From Anoplopoma fimbria (taxonomy: Eukaryota; Chordata; Actinopteri; Perciformes; Anoplopomatidae): a DNA stretch of 64,000 nucleotides. Below the pieces are notes generated by a model. The model was not told where the DNA came from, did not search any database, and saw only the letters and a program-made list of their open reading frames with translations. A program made the position numbers and the translations under genes. Below, piece by piece: positions 20,952 through 64,000 of the stretch; within the stretch, counting starts at the first letter, position 1; each line of letters starts with the position of its first letter. The stretch spans positions 3,161,001 to 3,225,000 of the forward strand of contig NC_072458.1 in the NCBI RefSeq assembly GCF_027596085.1. Reading direction: 5' to 3'.

Positions 20952-23339
20952 GTCTGGGTTAGGGTTAGGGTTAATGAATGCTTTTCTTGAAAACAAATAA
21001 ACTTTAGATTTTAAATAGACGTTTAGATTTTACATCCACATAAAATCAAATACTCAAATGGCCCAAGTAAACTTTTAATGTATTAATCAATTTTGGTGAC
21101 CATAACAGTGTCCACAAAACTGGCTCCACATTCATTGTCGGAGCATCAGATGTGTTGGTGGCAACAGGTTAAAGTCTGTTTTTAAAAGCAAAGTGACTAA
21201 GCCGCTCATGGTAAACCAATTATATTTAGAAGTGAGTCTTGAGATCATCTCTGATCTTTTTCTTATAATGAACCAAACAATGTATTTGGCACTACAGTTG
21301 TTTGGGAAATCCCAGCCCTCCCTTGTCGATTTGATTCATTATGATCTGCGGAAGAAAGCAGCTCTGTGCTCTGAAAAGCGAAGTGTTGAAACGATGACAT
21401 TTGTGGCAAGAACATTTCTACCGTATTGCACTTTAGCGCCCGTGTTTTATAACTATCCAAACAATGCAGGACATGCATCGCTACATAACATTTAGGAATC
21501 CTGCCTTTGGATGTTTCTTACTACTCAGCAGAAATGTACCACTGAAGTGACTAGGCTATGCATGAACATATACAGGGCAAGGACAAAAATAACACAACCA
21601 CTAAAAAGGTCAGCCAGATGTGATGTTGTGGTTTAAGAGGGTGCGTCTTAATTTGTATCCACCATTGTCACTCATATATGATTTCTGAATGATTCTTCTC
21701 ATCCCATGCTGCAATTCTTTCCTGGTGACTACGGACTGAGATGAGCAACAAGACAGACCGATCCCTCAGTGATTTGAATAACAAATAGATGTTTTTCCAC
21801 GTGTCATGGCCATGTCAACAGGAAGATCTGTTTGGTTAGAAAGGATGTTAAGAGTGAAATTGTTGGGTGAACCAAAGCTGTAAAACTCCTAAGTGACAGT
21901 CTTACTCTAACGGCCTTCGGCCTTGTGCTTCCATTATTCTGTCCACACCCTGTGTTGGTTTTAACAAACAGTTTACACAAGACCACTTCTTAATGAAGTG
22001 ATATTTTCAGTCAGTAAGAATGAATGTCAAAATCTCCTCATGAACATGATTTTGTTGAATAAAGCTATGTCTTAACAAAGGTCTGTGGTGTTTAACTTAT
22101 CTGTTGAATAGAAAATAAAAAGGAAAATAGCTCTGTGATGGGGCTGTGTTTCCATAGCAACCCATTGAGAGAGCGATACCATCACACACCCTGAAATCAG
22201 TCATCATACTGTCAGAAAGAGTCTCTGCGAGCAGTCTGATCTGTTTTACAATATCACAGATCAGACGTCATTCCAGGGCTCAATAAAGGAACTCAAATTC
22301 TGTGGTAAAGAAAAACAAACACAGATTGCAAAACAAACCGAGATATCTACAGTACATCTACGCTGCAGGACTCAGTGTGACATTTGGCACTGAAAAATAT
22401 AAAGGTCCATATTATATACAATGTAAAAGGATCCTTTTCTGTTCACACAAAAACATCATAGAGAGGAGTGCGTGAGGAGTGTCAACCAGGTCTCTAAAAT
22501 GTAAATGAGAACCAAAAAACATTCACTACTCATCCACAGTTTATGAACTCTGGCATGTTCAGGTGAGCCTGAGTGTTTCCAACATCACAATCAGTCAATA
22601 AAAACCTCTAACAAAGCCTCCTTCACATGCCAGACACTGTTAACGTTGCACCTTTTGTCACTCACTGAGGCTGCACATTTATAGATAAAAGCCTCAGTGA
22701 GAAAAGGTAAAAAAGATGTATGTATCTTAGAGTGTTGTACTGCTGGTTGCTGCTTGCGTTACATAATATGCTACAACACAATAACCAGAAAAAAAGCACC
22801 ACATCATACACCTAAATACAGATTGTTTTGTGTGTGTTACTGATGAGGAGGCTATCAAGTCCTTGTTGGCCTCCAGGGGGGTTGGACGAGACTTGAAAGA
22901 CAGAAATAAAGAAACATTCCACCTGCTAAACAGGCTCATAAATAACCGAAAGATTATCACAAGAACAAAACTATTCAGTCCAATAGATACTGTACAAACT
23001 AATTACAGCCTCCTCTTCTCTTTGTCCCAGTTTGGCACTGTCCGACTTGCTGCTGCATCTCTTTACAAAGCGTGTTCTGACTTAAATCTTTTGACACATG
23101 ATCCGTGTTATAAAGCCTTTAGCCTTTAGAGAACAGGCAGAGTGCAGCTCTGTCTTAATGGCTCTACATGGCACCTCATTTTCCACTTTGCATCCCAGCT
23201 GGTGGTGTGACTTTGTTTCAGTGTATGCGTCAGTGTGTGGCATTATGCTGTGAAAAGCGTTCTCCATGTCACACATACTCGGTGCTAGCATTTTCCACTG
23301 TGTCCAGTGTGTTTGTTTTTGTGCATCTGTTAGGGTATT

Positions 23340-23349
23340 TGTGTGTGTG

Positions 23350-23406
<57 letters not shown>
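23340..23406. repeat. (GT)n array in rapgef5 3'UTR
   Basis: About 67 bp, one GC interruption. It reads CA in the transcript and begins 3 nt past the stop codon. Confidence 0.95.
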
Positions 23407-23407
<1 letters not shown>

Positions 23408-23408
23408 T

Positions 23409-58082
<34,674 letters not shown>

Positions 58083-59056
58083 CTGTTGAAACACAATACA
58101 TACAAGCTGTCAGAGCCAACACACAATGACACATAGAGTAAATACACTAAACAAACAGGACTCTGAGATGAGAAAGACCAGTTTAACCATTAGTTAGGTT
58201 TTGTTTAAACCGACAGCAGCAACAACCATTGATCAAACATTCATAAATTCACTGCATTAAACTTGGCCAAACTGAAAGAGTTGTAAAGTGTTTGATGATT
58301 ATCTGACCTAAAGTCAACAGTAATAAACTCTCATTCATAAACAATAGAATGCAATTGTCAGGCCAACTGTCACAATATCAAAGTCAGCATATTAAATCTC
58401 TTCTTCTACTATTACGTTGCAGTCTTTGCCCCCGGCGCTATCACTCCACCTCTACTTCCCCTGTCAGGAAATAAAGTCTTAATCTTTTTGGATTATCATG
58501 GTGCCACTGCCAGCGGAGCTAGAAAACGGCGATGACACCGTGGCAAAACACTTACTGTCGTAAAACAGATTCAAATTGATCACAAGTGTTCGATCACATA
58601 GATCGGAAACAGCACAACAGGCAGACATGTGTTTTTGTATTTCACGGCAGTGTAATACAATGTGACGCAACACCTCGTCTTAGTCATCTGCTGATGATTT
58701 GAAAGCTTGCTTCAAATGCTTCATAGCTCCATTTTCAAACTCTGATAATAACTCTTGAAGATAAACTCAAAAACTAAAATATTGTTCAAGTCAAATCCAA
58801 TGATGATACAATTATTAAGGTTTTCACAGTTTACAATTAACAGTGTTCAAGCAACTGTAAAATAAGTGTTCTGTATTGAGTACTGATTGAAACATTCAGT
58901 TATCATAAAGTAATCATGTTGTACCAGCTTAAAAAATCTGTATTGTTTTTTACTGTTGATATCCAGCCTAAATGTAATATCCATTTTGTAGAAACATTTA
59001 ACTACAGTGCTTAAAGATATCCAAAGAGATTAATCTGGTAGCCATGCAGGGAAAAG

Positions 59057-59890
59057 TTTACAGTGTCTAAAAAATATTGACCTCCCTGAAACGTTTTATT
59101 GTTTTACAACACTGAATCACTGTGGCTTAAAGAGGTTTTATGACACTGATCAACAGACGAAGACCCTTTGAAGTCAAAGTGAACAATCCTCAAATGAATC
59201 TCAAATAAATCAACAAAAGGCAAAGAATGAGTTTGCATGAATATTTACCACCTTTACACAAACACGCCTTAGTTATCACTAGTTGAATGGAGAGATCAAG
59301 TGTGTGATCAAGGTGTGACAAATGAGTTTAGGTTGAATACACCTGTATCTGCTGTTTCCAATAGCTGGCTAGTCAACTGCTTGCATTTTTCACAGCAGAC
59401 ATTCTCACTCGTCAGTAGAAGAAAAAGACACCGGTGCTGTTGTCTTTAATGGTGGCTCTGTGGTATTCAAGGGCCTCAGTGAGCCATGACAGTGTAACAG
59501 TGAGCCAGCATGCACAATAGCAGCACCCTGAAACTGAGTCAGCTACATGGAATTCAGCCATCATTAATTGCGTTTTTTCTTACTTTGACATGTCATATTT
59601 CAGACAAGAGCTTTTGAAAATTGACAATCAGTAGAAAGACACCAGGACATTTTCAAGGCACTGAAGAGGTGATATAACTGTAAAACATGGTGGAAGAAGT
59701 TTTTCTGGTCTGGTGAGGCAAAAATGTATCTTTTTCACCATCTTACTGCCTGGTCACGGCAGTGTAATGCAGCACGCTTTTCTGCAGCAGACCTTGGAAA
59801 CGCTTTGAAGATGGAGGCTAAAATAAATGCAGCAAAATACAGAATAATACTGGAGAAAAACTTGCTGCTGTCTGCAACAGAACGCTAAAC
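59057..59890 (+). mobile_element. decayed Tc1/mariner-type transposon fragment
   Basis: CACTGTGGCTTAAAGAGG and ACACTGATCAACAGACGAAG near 59120-59160 match the leader of a common Tc1-like element. GTAAAACATGGTGGAAGAAG near 59680 and AATGCAGCAAAATACAGAAT near 59826 match its transposase region (reading NAAKYRIILEKNLL). Deletions and stops break the frame throughout. Confidence 0.6.
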
Positions 59891-60911
59891 GCTAAGGCTT
59901 ACTTTTCACAATACAGCATCATAATCGTTTGAGGGTGTTCCGATCGGATCTCAAATCACTTGTTTCATTTCAGCTACGTGTGCGTTTCATGTGTTTTGCA
60001 TGGTGTTTAACAACGCATAGCACTGACCACACTCATCAAGCCACAGCAAGTGCAACAAAATCGAAAAAGATGAATTCATTATTGTAATCCGAACAAAACT
60101 CAACTCAACAGAATACAGTTCATTCAGGGAACTCTGACAAAAGCTGCACAGAACAGTCGAGGGAACAACAGTCTTTTAAAGGGAGAGAGAAATTCCCTTG
60201 ATACAACGAAAGGCCAAAACGATTACAGAGAGGGTTTGTTATCTTATACTTTGTTATTTTGTTCAAAATAAAAATAAAAGAAACATCAAGGAACAGCTTG
60301 AATGCAAGCAATTTTTTTCCTTAATGCAATGCAGAGCTATTCAATTGTGAAGCAAGAACCTCCTGCAATAAGAGTGCAACAGGTCTGTGAGCTCAGTGAA
60401 GCAGGATCAGTGATAGAGTTGTGGGTTTGATTCCCTCTGGAAACCTTCACAGAAACTGAGCCTGTAATCGCTGCCGTCCTTCGCCTGATGAAGAATAGTG
60501 AGACACAGAGAGATCAAATGATGTAACAATTGAAAAGCACCTAAGCAACTGCGGAAGATGGATGTAGATGAGGAAATATAAATAAGTTAGCACGCAAGAG
60601 GAGAGAGAAGAGCGGGAGGCTGAGCAAATCACAACAATCTATGAATATATGTCAGGGGATATGAGCATGACAGATGCTCCATCCATGCGAGAGAGACGAG
60701 GCAGTGGAATCATTTTAATTGTAATCGTAAAAAAGAGAAGAAGTGAGTGAGACAAAGACAATGAGAGGGAGCAGGAACGCACGTCTTTGAGTTGCAAGAA
60801 AATGAAATAGATGATTAGAGAGATGCTGAGCCTCATTAGAGCGATGATACCGTCTGGGAAGTCACACACGACTCGCACACACAGCAACTAGTGAGGACAC
60901 ACACATGCATA

Positions 60912-61195
60912 CTTTGAGTATTGGCCGATACCAAGTACCGATCCAATACCAGTGTTTAAATAATAAGCTGTATTATGAAGCATTGTGTGGAAGGGACAGG
61001 GTTAATACTTGTATGTGTGAAGCAACAGCAGCTGTGACTAAAACAATGCTTTCTTAACATTGTAAAACAAAATGTAAACAATAAATAGATAGATGTGAAT
61101 GTACTGAATTGTTATTCATTAATATAATGGTATCCAATACCCGATCCGGCTATTTAAGTCAGTAACAGAGAAATATCCGGATAGGCACATCTCTG
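60912..61195. repeat. dispersed repeat (TTGGCCGATACCAAGTACCG type)
   Basis: Starts GAGTATTGGCCGATACC and ends ATACCCGATCCGGCTATTTA then GGCACATCTC, a common fish repeat built around GATACCGATCC motifs. Confidence 0.5.
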
Positions 61196-62066
61196 GAAAG
61201 TAATCATCAGTTGCAGAACTAACATTATCCTTTAAAATGAGAGATCACAGAGAAAGCTGGGGGTGACAGAAAGTCCAAAAGCACATTTTTTTTCCCCCCA
61301 TTTGCAATAAAACGCACGGCTGGAATTTGAGATTAATCCACACTGGAGAACATTTTCAAAAGAGCTGAGTTTTTGGCTGTGGAAAAAAAAACTCTGGCTC
61401 AGGTTGGACGTCCTCCGAGATATCGGTATAGATGAGAGCTTGTGTGACGACATGCAGTGTTTGGACTGGGGGTTAAGTAGAGCACACCAGCCAGCCAAGC
61501 ACACAGACTAAATAAATTGTTTCTGACTCTCGCTATCTCTGTCTCGCTCCTTCTTTCCCTCTATTGTCTCGGTCGCTCTATCTTATCTCTCCGTCTCTTT
61601 AGTCTCCCGGTCTGGTGAACACAGATCTCTCAAGAGGCCTTTGTTTCACCACCATCATCATCTCTTCTCACCAACACGCGTCAAGTCACACATCATCTCT
61701 AGAGCAGTTTCATTCACACTGTATCGCGCGACGAAAGACATGTCTGCTGGCCATGTTCCTGTAAGTCTCTTTGTCTGGGCCTTAGTATTCTCACAAACAT
61801 GCACTCCTCCATCACCGAGTAAAACACTACTGCTGTCAGTGCACCGGAGGCCGGATGAGAGCGACACAAGAGAAGATGAATGAGCAGGAATGAGAGCTAT
61901 AAAGAGTGAGCACATGCTGACATGCTTAGCTGTGTGATGACTTCAAAGTGTGCCGAGAGAGAGCAGCGGAGAGGGCGAGGTCATTATCTGCAAGAAATGG
62001 ATTACTCTCAGATTAGATTGCTGAGCAGTGAAGAGCTGTAGCACGGTGTGCTTGCAAGCGCCCTGA

Positions 62067-62084
62067 CACGCACACACACACACG

Positions 62085-62124
<40 letters not shown>

Positions 62125-62134
62125 GACACACACA
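62067..62134. repeat. (CA)n array with CG interruptions
   Basis: About 68 bp. Confidence 0.92.
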
Positions 62135-62229
62135 CTTTGTATTCACACTAAGCTCCTGTCGACTCCTCGACAGATTCGTCATACGAAAGAAATCAAAATG
62201 GAGACATCAAAGCAGCTACAGCTCATTGG

Positions 62230-62344
<115 letters not shown>

Positions 62345-64000
62345 TAGACAAACACACACACACATTAAAGCTGTTAAGAAACCCACCTGCAGGACCACGC
62401 CTATCCGCCAACACATATGACCTTTGGCTTGCCAACACCTCAGTGATCTATGTATACTTGTTGATAAGGCTAATTTCAGAAGTTATCAATCAACACAAAA
62501 AAAAACATTATAGTCTCAACATCTCAGCTGTGAATATTCACTGGTTAGAAAAGATCAAACTAATATTTTAGTAATCAAGAAACTTATTAGCAGATTAATA
62601 GCTAGCATTGTCATCCTAAAACAAGAATGTATTGGACATTATGAGAGTTGAGTCGTGATTTTTTTCTTAATTGGTTGTATTATCCATTAAAAGGATGTAA
62701 CCCAATATCTCTTCCACTTGTTCTTTTTTTGGCAACCTTCCATCAAATGTGTCAGATTTAATTACTCAAACAATAACATGAGTAATTGTCATATTCATAC
62801 ATTAAAGTGTAAATGAAACACATTTAACCTTTTTTGTGAATTGATTTTCTGACGTATTTTAAATCCCTGAAATGTTTTAAAAACTGCTAAACCAAAACCT
62901 GTTTTTCTTTGTTCTGTTGTTTTCTTTAATGTATTATCAGCATTTGACAATTCTGCAGATATTTATTTCTTTATTGTGCGTTTTATTCTTTCATCCAAGT
63001 AAAGTCTAGTCTGAATTTATTTTAAGTTGTTAATAAAGTTTAGAAGTTATATTAGCATACTTCTCACTATGCTAATCCTTTCAGTCAGATACAGTGGTTC
63101 TATGTGTGTGAGTTTATACATTAGAGGGTTTGAATGTGTGTTGAACATCTCTCTCCACCCCTTACTTGCCCTTTCATCTTTCTTATCTCAATGTATAATG
63201 CAGTTACGGATGTGAAATATTGCTGGCAGACATAAAAAACACATCACAAGCCTCTGTTTTGCTGGATATATAACGCAGAAATTAGATAATCTTCAGAGGA
63301 ATATCATCAACTATCCTCCAAGACAGTGTTCATAAAGTCTTCCAGTTTACATTATGACTGTAATAATCTCATTGTACAGCATAAATTATATGTTTAGAGC
63401 AGCAAACTCTGCATTGTTTGTATGTCAAAGTAATGTTAGTCCATGTTTTTGTTCACATTTTAATCCACAAGAAGCTGTAACATCACAAATAATGGTCATA
63501 TTAAGTGTATTTTTACCATACACATCCAAACGCCATTTAAAAATGAAAAATCTGATATCATCTGGATTCAGCAATATAAATCCCAGTGTGTAGTCCTCCA
63601 TAAATACAATAACGAAAGCGAGAAAGACAAAGAACCTGCATTCTCAAACAAAATGGCGTGATTACACTGAGGATGCACCACAAGGATTCAACTGTTTTTT
63701 TAACAGTATTTCTGATAATATGCCATTGCATAATTCCACCTACCTCCAACATGACTCATTTCTTTGCTTGCATTAAGAATGCAAACGCATTGAATGGCAA
63801 CTTCTACACAACATACACACACACACGCACACACAGTGTTGGGGTGTAGAAAGCTTTACTGGTTGGCTGTTTTCTGATCACTGTTTGCAACGTTATCCGT
63901 GAGGAAAAGTTTCGTGTCCCAGGCTGGCATACACACACTGGTTTTTCTTCTGCAATGATGTCAGCAACAAAATCAAACCAGGACAGACATTCTGCTACTG

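Larger units (their letters stand above)
19690..23408. other. 3' flank of rapgef5 and intergenic sequence
   Basis: Part of this must be the rapgef5 3'UTR, since the stop codon is at 23409-23411. I could not choose a poly(A) site. Open frames here have no recognisable domains. A small inverted-repeat element lies at 20826-20951. Confidence 0.4.

Noticed and set aside
22830..23129. 99-codon plus-strand open frame just downstream of rapgef5
   Set aside because: No recognisable protein; it overlaps the expected rapgef5 3'UTR on the other strand.
60380..60440. tRNA-like stretch with GAGCTCAGTGAAGCAGG and GGGTTTGATTCCC
   Set aside because: Cannot form a full cloverleaf by eye; perhaps a SINE scrap, but too little to support.
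61668..61775. Minus-strand exon-like segment (acceptor CTTACAG, ARYSVNETALEMM, donor GTGAGA)
   Set aside because: Its phase does not join to the rapgef5 exon at 58032-58082 and the peptide is unfamiliar.

Overview
This window reads as nuclear DNA of a teleost fish, most likely a percomorph. The supporting signs are compact multi-exon genes, very long CA/GT microsatellites, several dispersed repeats familiar from percomorph genomes, and fish-type C-type lectins. No bacterial, phage or CRISPR features are seen.

Layout. (1) 1-2827: three ~0.9 kb copies of a complex macrosatellite. Each copy has a 21-bp AT-rich minisatellite, a GC-rich cassette with a 43-bp hairpin, a poly(A) tract and the tail of a pogo-like transposon. 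The parent transposon fragment follows at 2780-3214. (2) 4422-7339, minus strand: the first five coding exons of a CDCA7-family gene, probably cdca7l. Its zinc-finger 3' exons are not in the window and must lie beyond the left edge, past the macrosatellite. (3) 10.0-18.5 kb: a small, heavily rearranged C-type lectin cluster on the minus strand, with one intact gene and two broken copies. Within it, 12465-13724 on the plus strand holds a PB1-domain gene with an internal deletion. (4) 19.5-23.4 kb: repeats and the 3' flank of rapgef5. (5) 23409-58082, minus strand: 25 coding exons of rapgef5, a Rap guanine-nucleotide exchange factor. The exons join in one open frame of 2508 nt (835 codons plus stop). 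The true 5' end probably lies beyond the right edge. (6) 58.1-64 kb: non-coding, with a decayed Tc1-like element and CA repeats.

The order and shared orientation of rapgef5 and cdca7l match what I recall of human 7p15 (RAPGEF5-CDCA7L). The paralogous pair RAPGEF4-CDCA7 lies on human 2q31.

Most notable observations: a 181-bp rapgef5 intron with AT-AC ends and U12-type donor and branch-site signals; (CA)n arrays in transcript orientation lying 3-33 nt downstream of six rapgef5 splice donors; a composite exon at 35.4-35.8 kb that can serve as a first exon for a short isoform or be entered internally for the long one; the macrosatellite with its conserved hairpin; and the mosaic lectin duplications. 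All calls come from reading the sequence and from memory of protein families; no searches were run.
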